This document shows positions 1 to 7,194 of a stretch of DNA of 18,066 nucleotides, piece after piece (position 1 is the stretch's first letter; each line of letters opens with the position of its first letter). The notes beneath the pieces were generated by a model. That model had not been told where the DNA came from. It ran no database searches and worked only from the letters and a program-made list of their open reading frames with translations. The position numbers and the translations under genes are program-made. Origin of the DNA: Clostridium sp. CAG:1013 (GTDB taxonomy: Bacteria; Bacillota; Clostridia; Oscillospirales; Acutalibacteraceae); assembly GCA_000432995.1 (NCBI GenBank), contig HF972581.1:7796-25861 (forward strand), written 5' to 3'.

Positions 1-1
1 G

Positions 2-508
2 GGCGTGCCGGTACTGGGTATCTGCGGGGGATACCAGATGCTGGGAGAAACTCTGTCCGACCCCTATGGTACGGAAGGGGGAGGAGAGATGCGAGGCATG
101 GGGCTTCTGCCGGTGGACACCGTGTTCAGTGACCGCAAAACCCGCACGCGGATGCAGGCGGTGGTGACTGCCTCTGAATTTGCCGGGGCGGAGCTGGACG
201 GCTACGAGATCCACACTGGAAAGACCACTGTGAGAGGGGAATCTTTCTGTACGCTGGAAAACGGCCAGCCGGACGGATGCGTCAATGGCAGCGTGTTCGG
301 AACTTACCTGCACGGCCTATTTGATACCGGCAGCTTGACCCAGAAACTGGCAGAATATCTGTGCCGTCGCAAGGGGATCCCCTGTGAACAGGCGTCGCCT
401 ATTTCCCACGAGGCCTATCAGGAGCAGCAATTTGACCTGTTGGCGGAGGGAATCCGCCGGGCGCTGGATATGGAGGCAATCTACGCACTGATGGAAAGGG
501 GGCACTGA
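2..508 (+). CDS. cobQ: Cobyric acid synthase, C-terminal glutamine amidotransferase part (5' truncated by window edge)
   Basis: This is the end of cobyric acid synthase, which amidates side chains b, d, e and g of adenosylcobyrinic a,c-diamide using glutamine, in cytoplasmic cobalamin synthesis. The frame is open from base 2, so the N-terminal ATP-binding half lies outside the window. What remains is a class I-like amidotransferase domain: the nucleophile-elbow motif GICGGYQMLG with its Cys at fragment residue 8, then GYEIHTGKT, then GTYLHGLFD carrying the likely catalytic His. GLLPVDTVF and GYEIH fit CobQ better than the related CobB. The GTG at base 5 is only an internal valine codon. The stop lies one base before the cobO start, so the two genes are cotranscribed and probably translationally coupled. 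Confidence 0.93.
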   Translation, partial: GVPVLGICGGYQMLGETLSDPYGTEGGGEMRGMGLLPVDTVFSDRKTRTRMQAVVTASEFAGAELDGYEIHTGKTTVRGESFCTLENGQPDGCVNGSVFGTYLHGLFDTGSLTQKLAEYLCRRKGIPCEQASPISHEAYQEQQFDLLAEGIRRALDMEAIYALMERGH

Positions 509-509
509 T

Positions 510-1022
510 ATGGAAAAAGGGCTTGTCCATTTATACTGGGGTAACGGAAAAGGAAAGACCACCGCAGCCATGGGAGTGGCTCTGCGGTCCTTGGCCGCAG
601 GGAAGAGAGTGGTCATCGTTCAGTTCCTCAAAGGCCGGGAAAGCGGGGAAGTAAAGCTGCTCTCTCAGTTAGGCGCGAAGATCTTCCGAGGAAAATCTGG
701 ACAAAAATTCGTGTTTCAGATGACCGAACAAGAAAAGGCAGAGACCCGGAAAACTCAGGAGGAAAACTTGTTGGCGGCCTTAAGAGAGCCGGCGGACTTG
801 CTGATCTTGGACGAAGCCTGCGCCGCGTTGAAGCTGAGCATGGTGGACGAAGCACTTTTGAAACGGGCCGTCCTGGAGAAACCGGAAAATCAGGAGCTGA
901 TCCTTACCGGCCGTGAACCAGCGGACTGGATGGAGGAAGCGGCGGATTACTCCACGGAAATGCATTGTTGGAGGCATCCTTACGAAAAGGGAATCACCGC
1001 CAGGGAAGGCGTGGAATACTGA
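510..1022 (+). CDS. cobO: Cob(I)yrinic acid a,c-diamide adenosyltransferase (BtuR/CobO type)
   Basis: The protein transfers the 5'-deoxyadenosyl group from ATP to the Co(I) corrinoid, forming the upper ligand of adenosylcobalamin; it is cytoplasmic. The 170 residues show the family layout: P-loop GNGKGKTT at 11-18, Walker B-like LLILDE at 97-102, TGR at 133-135, and the family C-terminal signature HPYEKGITAREGVEY at 156-170. It lacks about 20 N-terminal residues present in E. coli BtuR, which is common in short clostridial forms. It starts one base after the cobQ stop and is the last gene of the operon; a terminator follows about 150 bases later. The enzyme serves both de novo synthesis and salvage. 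Confidence 0.93.
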   Translation: MEKGLVHLYWGNGKGKTTAAMGVALRSLAAGKRVVIVQFLKGRESGEVKLLSQLGAKIFRGKSGQKFVFQMTEQEKAETRKTQEENLLAALREPADLLILDEACAALKLSMVDEALLKRAVLEKPENQELILTGREPADWMEEAADYSTEMHCWRHPYEKGITAREGVEY

Positions 1023-1169
1023 GCGGGAAAGGCGAAGAAGTGGTGCCTCTCTTCCAAATCCTTTTGGGGTATGTGGTGTAAGATATACTTTCCAGAAAGC
1101 GGATAAGTCGCTACAGCTCCGTGATGAGATAAACTGTACAAATTAAAATGATACTTTTCCAAAATTAAA

Positions 1170-1197
1170 GCCTGCTGCATTGTGCGGCAGGCTTTTT
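1170..1197 (+). terminator. Intrinsic terminator after the cob operon
   Basis: A 9-bp stem (GCCTGCTGC with GCGGCAGGC, one G-U pair) closes a five-base loop and is followed by TTTTTGTG. It lies 148 bases after the cobO stop. The opposite strand has a weaker U-rich tail (from AAAATTAAA just upstream), so it may also stop the convergent MerR transcript. I see no gene between 1023 and 1268. Confidence 0.85.
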
Positions 1198-1268
1198 GTG
1201 TTGCTGGATTATAGCTCCATGGAACAGAAAATCTTGAGGCTGGGAGAGTTTTGAGGCGGGACGGTTGT

Positions 1269-2060
1269 TTATTGTTCGCAATGCTTTTCCAGCAACTGAA
1301 ATTCCAGAATGACTTCATCATATTTATAGGAACTGGGCGACATACTGGATACGATAATTTGAGCGTTTCCATTTTTTCCAAGCTGGGCAGCAAATATTTC
1401 CCCAGGGTCAGAATGGATTTCTCTCTTTTCCTGAAAGCAAAGATAGTTTCCAGCTGGGAAGCTCTCAATTTGAGTGGATATTTTTGGAAGCACCTCTAAA
1501 AACATGTGGGAGTCAACATAATGGCCGTCATGATAGTTGGACAGGATCCCATGAGTAAAAGAAACACGGAAGTCTTTTTTATGGGCAAGGTCAAACAGAC
1601 TGCTGAGACTTTTTTCATAAGTTTTGGGTTCCGGGATTTGCTCACATGGAACGGTTATCACATACCGAGAGACAATAGGGCGGGTGTAGTATCCGGTTTG
1701 TCCTAAAAAAGCCTTTTGAGCGTGGACATGTTGCAGGGTATGATCAATGGAATGCAGGTTTTCCTGGATCTTTTGGATCTTTTCTTTTGCAAGGCGTTGT
1801 CCATCCTCTAAAAGACGCTCAAACTGCAACTGCCCGTTATCATCTACGTAGTTTATCAATTCCTTTAATGGAATGCCCAGGTCGATGCACAGTAAGATGG
1901 TGTCCAGAATCATGATTTGCTCTAAGGTATAGTACCGATAGCCGTTTTGGGGATTGGTATAAGCAGGGATCAAAATCCCCAGCTTTTCATAGTAACGAAG
2001 TGACTGGACATTCACATTTCTGGCTTTTGCAACCTCGCCGATTGATAAAAACTGCTTCAT
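1269..2060 (-). CDS. MerR-family multidrug-type regulator (BmrR/BltR-like, GyrI-like effector domain)
   Basis: A 263-residue regulator that probably activates the divergent MATE gene when a ligand binds. The N-terminus is a textbook MerR DNA-binding domain: winged helix-turn-helix at about 5-24, LRYYEKLGIL at 21-30 and the wing NGYRYYT at 39-45. A charged helix at about 78-118 would form the dimerising coiled coil. Residues 120-263 resemble the GyrI-like ligand pocket of BmrR, and the total length matches that family. I place the start at 2060, not at the upstream in-frame ATG at 2093, because GGAGAGG sits five bases before it and the sequence starts directly with MKQFLSIGEVA. No cysteine cluster for metal binding is present, so an organic cationic or lipophilic ligand is the likelier inducer (inference). 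Confidence 0.9.
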   Translation of the reverse strand: MKQFLSIGEVAKARNVNVQSLRYYEKLGILIPAYTNPQNGYRYYTLEQIMILDTILLCIDLGIPLKELINYVDDNGQLQFERLLEDGQRLAKEKIQKIQENLHSIDHTLQHVHAQKAFLGQTGYYTRPIVSRYVITVPCEQIPEPKTYEKSLSSLFDLAHKKDFRVSFTHGILSNYHDGHYVDSHMFLEVLPKISTQIESFPAGNYLCFQEKREIHSDPGEIFAAQLGKNGNAQIIVSSMSPSSYKYDEVILEFQLLEKHCEQ

Positions 2061-2126
2061 TGTCCTCTCCTTGCCAAATGGGTCCTGACCCAATGGATTT
2101 ACATTTCATCAGGGTGGAAAAAACTG

Positions 2127-2157
2127 TTGACTCTATGATAATCATATAGTTTATGAT
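2127..2157 (+). promoter_or_regulatory. MerR-type promoter/operator for the MATE gene
   Basis: The -35 TTGACT (2127-2132) and -10 TATGAT (2152-2157) are 19 bp apart, the over-long spacing typical of MerR-activated promoters. A 21-bp dyad at 2130-2150 lies between them: arms ACTCTATGAT and ATCATATAGT around A2140, with one mismatched pair. The divergent MerR gene starts 70 bases to the left. I see no convincing separate promoter for the regulator; it probably starts from this same region. Confidence 0.8.
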
Positions 2158-2217
2158 ATCCAGTTAGAAGCGCTTCGTCAAGAACCACTTCTTTTCTGTC
2201 AGGAGGTCAACTAACCA

Positions 2218-3618
2218 ATGATATCGGAAACTGAAGAAAAAAATACACTCTCTCAGGCGCCCATTGGACGGCTGATGCTGAAATATGCCATTCCAAGCGT
2301 TGTGGCATTGGTGGTCAATGCCTTGTACAATATCGTGGATCAGGTGTTCATCGGCTGGGGTGTGGGAACGCTGGGAAACAGTGCCACCAACGTGATTTTC
2401 CCCCTAAATATGGTAATGATGGCGTTCGCGCTGCTCATTGGCGATGGCGGTGCTGCCTACTTAAGTTTGCACCTGGGGCGGGGGGATCAGGAAAAGGCTG
2501 AAAAAGGCGCCAATAATACTTTGACATGGCTGATTATCATTGCCGTTTTGTTCTTTTTGATTTGCGCAGTGTTTTTAGAGCCACTGACTGGACTGTTCGG
2601 TGCGACTCCTGATAACTTGGAATACGCGCTGGCTTATGGTCGGATTGTTGTTTTAGGATTTCCCTTTGTGATCGTTGGTTGCGGCATGTGCTCAGTGATT
2701 CGTGCAGATGGCACGCCACAACTGACCATGATTGCCATGATCGTTGGCTGTCTTTCCAATGTGATCCTGGATGCGCTTTTTGTGTTGGGATTTAACTGGG
2801 GAATGGAAGGAGCCGCTATCGCCACTGTGATCGGGCAAGTGCTGAATTTTGCTATCAGCATGTGGTATCTTCCAAGATTTAAAACAGTGAAGATTCGCCT
2901 GTCCTCCATGAAACCGCAATTTTCTTTGCTGAAAAGAATCGCAGGGCTGGGAGTGTCCAGTTTTGTCTCCCAAATTGCCGTTGCAGTGGTCATGACCGTG
3001 ATCAATTATTATTTAGTTCATTGTGGTGCACAGTCGGAATATGGATCCGACATTCCGCTGGCGGCTTTTGGGATCGTGATGAAGTTTAACACAATTCTAA
3101 CCTCCGTGGTTACAGGGATCGCCACAGGTGCCCAGCCTATTGTGGGATTTAATTATGGCCGAGGAGAATACAAACGGGTCAGAAAGACGTTTTACGTGGC
3201 TGTGAAGTCTGCAACGTTGGTAGCAATCCTGTTTTTCCTGGCGTTTCAGTTGCTTCCCAAGCAGCTTACCGCACTGTTCGGCGACCAGGGAGAACTGTAT
3301 ACTCAGTTTTCTGTAATGTCTTTCCGGATCTTTCCATTGCTATGCTTTTTAAACGGATTCCAGACTGTGGCCGCTATCTTTTTCCAGTCTATTGGAAAGC
3401 CTGTACTTTCTGGGATCGTGTCCCTCAGCCGTCAAATTGTTTTTCTGATCCCTGCGGTGATGATTTTGTGCAGTGCAATGGGAATTCTGGGTGTGCTGTG
3501 GTCAGGTCCGGTTGCCGATGGACTTGCCTTTATCTTAGCTTTCCTATTTATTATCAAACAGATGGCTCAACTGAAAGAGTCTCATAATTCCAAAACGACG
3601 AAAGGAGTAAAACAATGA
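2218..3618 (+). CDS. MATE family efflux transporter (MepA-like)
   Basis: A 466-residue inner-membrane exporter of the MATE superfamily, expected to have 12 helices and to expel cationic or aromatic compounds in exchange for Na+ or H+. The first helix contains PSVVALVVNALYNIVDQVFIG (from about residue 26), the hallmark of the MepA-type branch. The two six-helix halves are visible, the second opening near residue 240 with GVSSFVSQIAVAVVMTVINYY. Length is normal and the frame intact. AGGAGG at 2201-2206 is eleven bases before the ATG. The stop overlaps the next start as ATGA (3615-3618), so the oxidoreductase behind it is translationally coupled. Expression is probably controlled by the divergent MerR protein. 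The substrate cannot be read from sequence. Confidence 0.93.
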   Translation: MISETEEKNTLSQAPIGRLMLKYAIPSVVALVVNALYNIVDQVFIGWGVGTLGNSATNVIFPLNMVMMAFALLIGDGGAAYLSLHLGRGDQEKAEKGANNTLTWLIIIAVLFFLICAVFLEPLTGLFGATPDNLEYALAYGRIVVLGFPFVIVGCGMCSVIRADGTPQLTMIAMIVGCLSNVILDALFVLGFNWGMEGAAIATVIGQVLNFAISMWYLPRFKTVKIRLSSMKPQFSLLKRIAGLGVSSFVSQIAVAVVMTVINYYLVHCGAQSEYGSDIPLAAFGIVMKFNTILTSVVTGIATGAQPIVGFNYGRGEYKRVRKTFYVAVKSATLVAILFFLAFQLLPKQLTALFGDQGELYTQFSVMSFRIFPLLCFLNGFQTVAAIFFQSIGKPVLSGIVSLSRQIVFLIPAVMILCSAMGILGVLWSGPVADGLAFILAFLFIIKQMAQLKESHNSKTTKGVKQ

Positions 3619-4574
3619 AATACATTATAACAGGGGTAGATGGTAAACTGGCTGGCCGGGTTGCTGAAAATATGCTGCAACAGGTAGATGGTACAGATTT
3701 GATCTTTACCTGCCCGGATCCAAACCGCGTTTCTGAAGAGAAAAAAGAGCGTTGGAAAAAAGCTGGGGTGACCCTGTGTGCTGTCAGTTACGACGATGAG
3801 GAACAGATGAAAGAGGTTTTTTCCAGGGGGGAAAGGCTGTTTTTCATTTCCAGTATTTTAAATGGAGAGCGTCGCGTGTGTCAGCATCACTCAGTGATCG
3901 AAGCCTGTAAAAAGGCTGGGATTGAGCATATCACTTACACTTCCTTTTTTGGGGCCAATCGAGAGGGGTACAATCAGTATGTGCTGCCAGACCATCGCGC
4001 CACTGAAAAGATGTTGAGAGAATGCGGAATCGAGTACAACATCATGCGAAATAACCTGTACATGGAAAATTATCTGACCACCTCGGTAATGCTGGCAATG
4101 TTGAGCGATAATGTCTGGGGAACCACAGCTGGTGAAGGGAAGGTAACCAGTATTGCAAAAGATGACAGTGCCCGCTGTGCGGCAGCTTTGCTGCTTGGAA
4201 AAGGGGAGAAGAATAAGGACTATGACCTGACCAGCTTAGAACCTGTGAGTCAGCGGGATATTTGTAATATGATCGCGGAAAAATCCGGCATTCCTTTTCA
4301 GTATAAGCCAATGAATGCTGAAGAGTTTTTGGAGTATTTGGAGGCGTTGCATATTCCCAAAACCACTGACGGAGATTTTTCACGTTCGCCGGTGCCATTT
4401 TGCAGCAATGACATGATTACCAATGAAGCCGGAATTTCCGAAGGTCAAATGGGTATCGTATCCCACGACGTTGAATTGCTGACTGGTCGAAAGCCTCTGG
4501 AAGTGCGGGATCTACTGGACCAATACAGCTATGTCTGGCGTGATAAGGTGACGAACTGGAAACAACTGTATTAA
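3615..4574 (+). CDS. NmrA/YtfG-like atypical SDR, putative NAD(P)H-dependent oxidoreductase
   Basis: A 319-residue cytoplasmic protein with a Rossmann fold. The dinucleotide-binding glycine motif TGVDGKLAG is at 6-14, and the block DHRATEKMLRECGIEYNIMRNN followed by YMENYL matches the NmrA/YtfG (quinone oxidoreductase 2-like) branch of atypical SDRs. It overlaps the MATE stop by four bases, with the ribosome site GGAG inside the MATE 3' end, so the two form one unit under MerR-type control. Pairing a pump with a quinone-reductase-like enzyme suggests one stress response that both exports and chemically modifies a redox-active or aromatic toxin; this role is inference. A pure NAD(P)-sensing NmrA role cannot be excluded. 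Confidence 0.83.
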   Translation: MKYIITGVDGKLAGRVAENMLQQVDGTDLIFTCPDPNRVSEEKKERWKKAGVTLCAVSYDDEEQMKEVFSRGERLFFISSILNGERRVCQHHSVIEACKKAGIEHITYTSFFGANREGYNQYVLPDHRATEKMLRECGIEYNIMRNNLYMENYLTTSVMLAMLSDNVWGTTAGEGKVTSIAKDDSARCAAALLLGKGEKNKDYDLTSLEPVSQRDICNMIAEKSGIPFQYKPMNAEEFLEYLEALHIPKTTDGDFSRSPVPFCSNDMITNEAGISEGQMGIVSHDVELLTGRKPLEVRDLLDQYSYVWRDKVTNWKQLY

Positions 4575-4640
4575 CCCCATGGAAAACCGTGTTGTGTTCT
4601 GGTGAAAAGAATCTCCCATTATATAGTCCGCGCTTGAACT

Positions 4641-4676
4641 GAGGAAAGACTCACGGATGAATTCCTTTCCTTTTTT
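4641..4676 (+). terminator. Possible weak terminator after the MATE-oxidoreductase operon
   Basis: A 7-bp stem (AGGAAAG 4642-4648 with CTTTCCT 4665-4671) with a large 16-base loop leads into TTTTTT. It lies 67 bases after the oxidoreductase stop and before the much stronger hairpin at 4705-4741. Confidence 0.35.
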
Positions 4677-4704
4677 CATAATCCAGCTAGAAAAGTTGAG
4701 AAAC

Positions 4705-4741
4705 AAAAAGGACATCTGCCGACTGGTAGATGTCCTTTTTT
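4705..4741. terminator. Strong bidirectional terminator between convergent operons
   Basis: A 16-bp stem (4705-4720 with 4725-4740, core GGACATCT/AGATGTCC, one G-U pair) closes the tetraloop GACT. It has A5 on its left and T6 on its right, so it gives a U-tailed hairpin on both strands. It ends the oxidoreductase transcript (+) and the five-gene GrpB operon (-), whose last stop is at 4763. Confidence 0.93.
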
Positions 4742-4762
4742 AGCGATTTACAAAGGATGTTT

Positions 4763-5320
4763 TCAAGAATTCCCATGGATGTGCCGGAAGATCTCCGCTA
4801 CCACCTCCGACTTGGCATCGGCGTAGTTTTGTACGTAGGTCCAAGTCTGCTGAGCCAGACGGCGTTTCTCGGTGGCATAGAGTTGCCGATCCGTCTCATG
4901 GGTTCTAAGCCAATCCCGGAAGTCCGTCATTCGCTGGGCTTCTTCGCAGCCCTGGGAAAACACATGGAGATTCACCTCGGGGTTCATGCCCTTGAACATC
5001 CGATGCTGGTACCAGTCCGGTTCCCGGATGCGGAGTACATACCCTGCCTTTTCCAAGGCGGGAACGTAGTTTTCTTCATGGGTGGAATCCTCTACCACCA
5101 GCAGAATGTCCAGTATGGGTTTGGCGCATAGGCCGGGTACCGAAGTTGACCCTACATGCTGGATCGTGATTTGCTGTCCGGCAAGAGCGTCGGCGATTTT
5201 TTTCTCTTCCACCTGATACTGTTTGGGCCAGGCAGGGTTATAATCCTGGAGCTGAATGGTCCCGTTTAGAGGTTTCCGTTTCCCCAGTGTCACTTTCAAT
5301 AAGTATTCGTCTGTGGGCAT
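4763..5320 (-). CDS. GrpB family (UPF0157) nucleotidyltransferase-fold protein
   Basis: A 185-residue cytoplasmic protein of the GrpB family, which has a nucleotidyltransferase-like fold and no firmly established reaction. The defining block is present at residues 55-72: HVGSTSVPGLCAKPILDI, where the GST and the following Asp correspond to the fold's active-site region. LQDYNPAWPKQY at 24-35 is the usual N-terminal signature. The start at 5320 is chosen because AGGAG lies six bases before it; longer in-frame extensions would read back through the preceding gene. It is the last gene of the minus-strand operon, 32 bases after the phosphodiesterase stop, and ends at the bidirectional terminator. 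Confidence 0.88.
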   Translation of the reverse strand: MPTDEYLLKVTLGKRKPLNGTIQLQDYNPAWPKQYQVEEKKIADALAGQQITIQHVGSTSVPGLCAKPILDILLVVEDSTHEENYVPALEKAGYVLRIREPDWYQHRMFKGMNPEVNLHVFSQGCEEAQRMTDFRDWLRTHETDRQLYATEKRRLAQQTWTYVQNYADAKSEVVAEIFRHIHGNS

Positions 5321-5352
5321 GGGTTCTCCTTTCTCAGAAGCTGTGAAAGTTG

Positions 5353-5811
5353 TCATTTCTCTGGGTGGGGAATGTGGATCCGCTCCACCGTGATCTGCCC
5401 ATCCTCCACCTGAGCCATCATCATGGTAATCTCCTGATGGAAGCGACGAGGCCCACAGGAACCAGGATTTAACCAAAGCCTGCTATCCTGCTCTTCCTGC
5501 ACGTATTTGTGGGAGTGACCGAATATCACCACGTCGATGCCGGTGAGATCCGCTGGGAGCTCCTTCTTGTTGTGGACCATGTAGAAGGTTATGCCGCCCA
5601 GGGTTACCGTCAGGTCGTGGGGGATAGCTTCTGCCCACTCCTTGTCGTTGTTACCCCGAACCATATAGAGAGGAGCAAACTCCCGAAGCTGGTCCACGAT
5701 AGACTGCTTGTTGATGTCTCCGCCGTGAAGGATAACGTCGGCGGTTCGCAGGTGTTCCACCACTTCCGGCCGGAGTAGGCCATGGGTGTCGGATAAAATG
5801 GCGAGTTTCAT
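5353..5811 (-). CDS. YfcE/MJ0936-type metallophosphoesterase
   Basis: A 152-residue cytoplasmic phosphodiesterase of the calcineurin-like superfamily, probably acting with two Mn2+ or Ni2+ ions on small phosphodiesters; the natural substrate of this family is unclear. All metal-binding motifs are visible: D8-x-H10 (LSDTHG), GGD at 30-32, GNND at 53-56, the single His80, and GHSH at 98-101, followed by the family LNPGS at 114-118. The length is normal for the short YfcE-like branch. Start at 5811 is supported by AGGAGG six bases upstream. The deformylase-like gene ends ten bases earlier, so the two are cotranscribed. Confidence 0.92.
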   Translation of the reverse strand: MKLAILSDTHGLLRPEVVEHLRTADVILHGGDINKQSIVDQLREFAPLYMVRGNNDKEWAEAIPHDLTVTLGGITFYMVHNKKELPADLTGIDVVIFGHSHKYVQEEQDSRLWLNPGSCGPRRFHQEITMMMAQVEDGQITVERIHIPHPEK

Positions 5812-5821
5812 GGCTGCCTCC

Positions 5822-6232
5822 TCAAATAATGATACCTTCACAGTGGTCGATCTCGTGCTGGATGATCTGAGCTGTCCAGCCGGTGAAGGTCTTGATCCTT
5901 TCCTGGAACTGCTCATTCTGCCACCGCACTTTGATGGACTTCCACCGTTTCACAGGCCGCAGACCGGTGAGGGAAAGACAGCCTTCTTCGGTCTGGTAAG
6001 AGCCGGATTTCTTCAGGATCTCCGGGTTAAACATGACCATATAGCTGCCTTCATTGTCAAAGGCGATGATCCGTTTGTTCACGCCGATCATATTGGCCGC
6101 CATGCCCACACATCCTTCCTTGTGGTGCTCCAGAGTTTCCAGCAGGTCAGCCGCTGTTTGCAGATCCTCGGGAGTGGCTGGCTCCGCTTTCTGGGCCAGA
6201 AAGGTTTCGTCTTTGCAGATCTCTCGTATCAT
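5822..6232 (-). CDS. Peptide deformylase-like protein with altered motif 1
   Basis: A 136-residue protein of the peptide deformylase fold, the metallohydrolase that removes the formyl group from new polypeptides. Motif 2 (EGCLS, 83-87, metal-binding Cys85) and motif 3 (QHEIDH, 125-130, two metal His and the catalytic Glu) are intact. Motif 1, normally GhGhAAxQ, reads GMAANMIG at 43-50, so the conserved Gln is replaced by Met. The protein is also shorter than E. coli Def (about 169 residues). It is either a divergent active deformylase or a paralog with another substrate. Its ATG overlaps the SGNH gene's stop (ATGA), and GGAG lies about eight bases upstream. Confidence 0.85.
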   Translation of the reverse strand: MIREICKDETFLAQKAEPATPEDLQTAADLLETLEHHKEGCVGMAANMIGVNKRIIAFDNEGSYMVMFNPEILKKSGSYQTEEGCLSLTGLRPVKRWKSIKVRWQNEQFQERIKTFTGWTAQIIQHEIDHCEGIII

Positions 6233-6801
6233 AATCGGTTCTCCTTGTGCTGTAAGATAACGGATGCAAGTGTTTCCGCTGCAATATGGGTGCCAAGTTC
6301 GCTGGGGTGAACGCCATCGAGAGCATAGAGGTCCTGAGTGTCCGCCTGGCGATAAAATTCCCCGCCCACATCCGCCAGAAGTGCTTGGTTTTCCTCAGCG
6401 GCTTGGCGGTAGGCTGCTGACAACCTGTGAGCCATGTCCTCATAGTCCCAACCTTTCGCCACCAGCTTGGTCCCACCCTTTTGATAGGCCCAGGTAGCGT
6501 AGAGTACAGGCGTCGCTCCTTTTTCTCGAATCAGCCCACAGAGACTTTTCACGCTGGCAAAAAAGCTCTTGGGGGAGGTGAGGGGACCGTGGCTCATCTC
6601 TTGGAGCACTACAAAGTCCCAGAGCTCCTCGGCCAGAGCCTCCTGAGTTTTAGCGCCTAGTTTTGTGTTTGGGTTCAACTGCTCTGAAAGGCGTGCCCCT
6701 CCGCGGGTATGGGCCACAACCTTTGCACCGGTCAACTGAGCCAACCGTCCGGGCAAGTCATTAGATGAGGTAAAACTGTTGCCCAGCATGAGAATTCGCA
6801 T
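6229..6801 (-). CDS. SGNH/GDSL-type hydrolase
   Basis: A 190-residue SGNH-fold hydrolase, a family of serine esterases, lipases and deacetylases. Block I is LMLGNSFTSSND with nucleophile Ser9; a Gly of block II is in RGGAR at 33-37. Block III reads VVLQEMSHG at 64-72, with Gln where classic members have Asn, as in the DUF4886-like branch. Block V is LDGVHPSELG at 161-170, giving catalytic Asp162 and His165. There is no signal peptide, so it acts in the cytoplasm. GAGGGGG lies about eight bases before the ATG. It follows the 72-aa gene by 12 bases and overlaps the deformylase-like gene by four. The substrate is unknown. Confidence 0.85.
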   Translation of the reverse strand: MRILMLGNSFTSSNDLPGRLAQLTGAKVVAHTRGGARLSEQLNPNTKLGAKTQEALAEELWDFVVLQEMSHGPLTSPKSFFASVKSLCGLIREKGATPVLYATWAYQKGGTKLVAKGWDYEDMAHRLSAAYRQAAEENQALLADVGGEFYRQADTQDLYALDGVHPSELGTHIAAETLASVILQHKENRL

Positions 6802-6813
6802 AACAGTACCCCC

Positions 6814-7032
6814 TCAATATAAGGTAGAGATTTCGCCCTCTCCGATGCCGTAGAGACGGCGGAACTCTTTAAGATCTTCAGGGGTGCGGATCAGCATTAC
6901 TTCGGTAAATTTTTCCGTGCGCAGATCTTGAAATCCAGCTACTTTTTCGCCGGTACAGATACTGGCACGGATTACTGGTTTTTGAGTTCCTTTATCATAG
7001 GTATGGGTCTGCTGTTTCTTTTTGAAAAACAT
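6814..7032 (-). CDS. Small conserved-looking protein of unknown function (72 aa)
   Basis: A 72-residue, mostly hydrophilic protein that starts the minus-strand operon. I do not recognise a named domain. It opens with the basic stretch MFFKKKQQTHTYDKGTQKP, then RASICTGEKVAGFQDL with a single Cys, then EVMLIRTPEDLKEFRRLYGI, predicted as strand then helix. Start 7032 has GGAGG eight bases upstream and lies 42 bases downstream of a good promoter; an upstream in-frame ATG at 7119 would start before that promoter. No signal peptide or membrane helix is visible. The strong ribosome site and tight spacing to the SGNH gene argue it is real. Confidence 0.75.
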   Translation of the reverse strand: MFFKKKQQTHTYDKGTQKPVIRASICTGEKVAGFQDLRTEKFTEVMLIRTPEDLKEFRRLYGIGEGEISTLY

Positions 7033-7073
7033 ACTGCATCCCTCCTGAGTAGTGCGTAGATCTAAGTTCTTTA

Positions 7074-7103
7074 ATGATACCGTTTTGTACAGGGAACTGT
7101 CAA
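7074..7103 (-). promoter_or_regulatory. Promoter of the 72-aa/SGNH/PDF/MPE/GrpB operon
   Basis: On the minus strand a perfect -35 TTGACA (7098-7103) and -10 TATCAT (7074-7079) are 18 bp apart. Transcription would begin about 35 bases before the 72-aa gene at 7032. No dyad overlaps it, so it looks constitutive. Confidence 0.75.
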
Positions 7104-7155
7104 TGATCCGGCGACACAAAAGAATATTACTGAGGGAATGAGTGAAATTTCAGGG

Positions 7156-7183
7156 GGAACATGACAGACAGCTGTCATGTTCC
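7156..7183. repeat. Perfect 12+12 bp inverted repeat, probable operator
   Basis: GGAACATGACAG (7156-7167) and CTGTCATGTTCC (7172-7183) are exact reverse complements around ACAG. It is not followed by a T-run, so it is not a terminator. It is centred on CAGACA (7165-7170), a 4/6 match to a -35 lying 18 bp before the first TATAAT (7189-7194). That geometry fits a repressor operator covering the -35. Confidence 0.65.
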
Positions 7184-7194
7184 TATGGTATAAT
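7165..7194 (+). promoter_or_regulatory. Putative ancestral promoter overlapping the operator
   Basis: -35 CAGACA (7165-7170), 18-bp spacer, and an extended -10 TGGTATAAT (TATAAT at 7189-7194). It would drive the 7486 operon through the two repeat copies. Confidence 0.45.

Noticed and set aside
980..1468. 162-codon minus-strand frame overlapping the end of cobO
   Set aside because: It crosses the terminator at 1170-1197 and overlaps the MerR gene in another frame.
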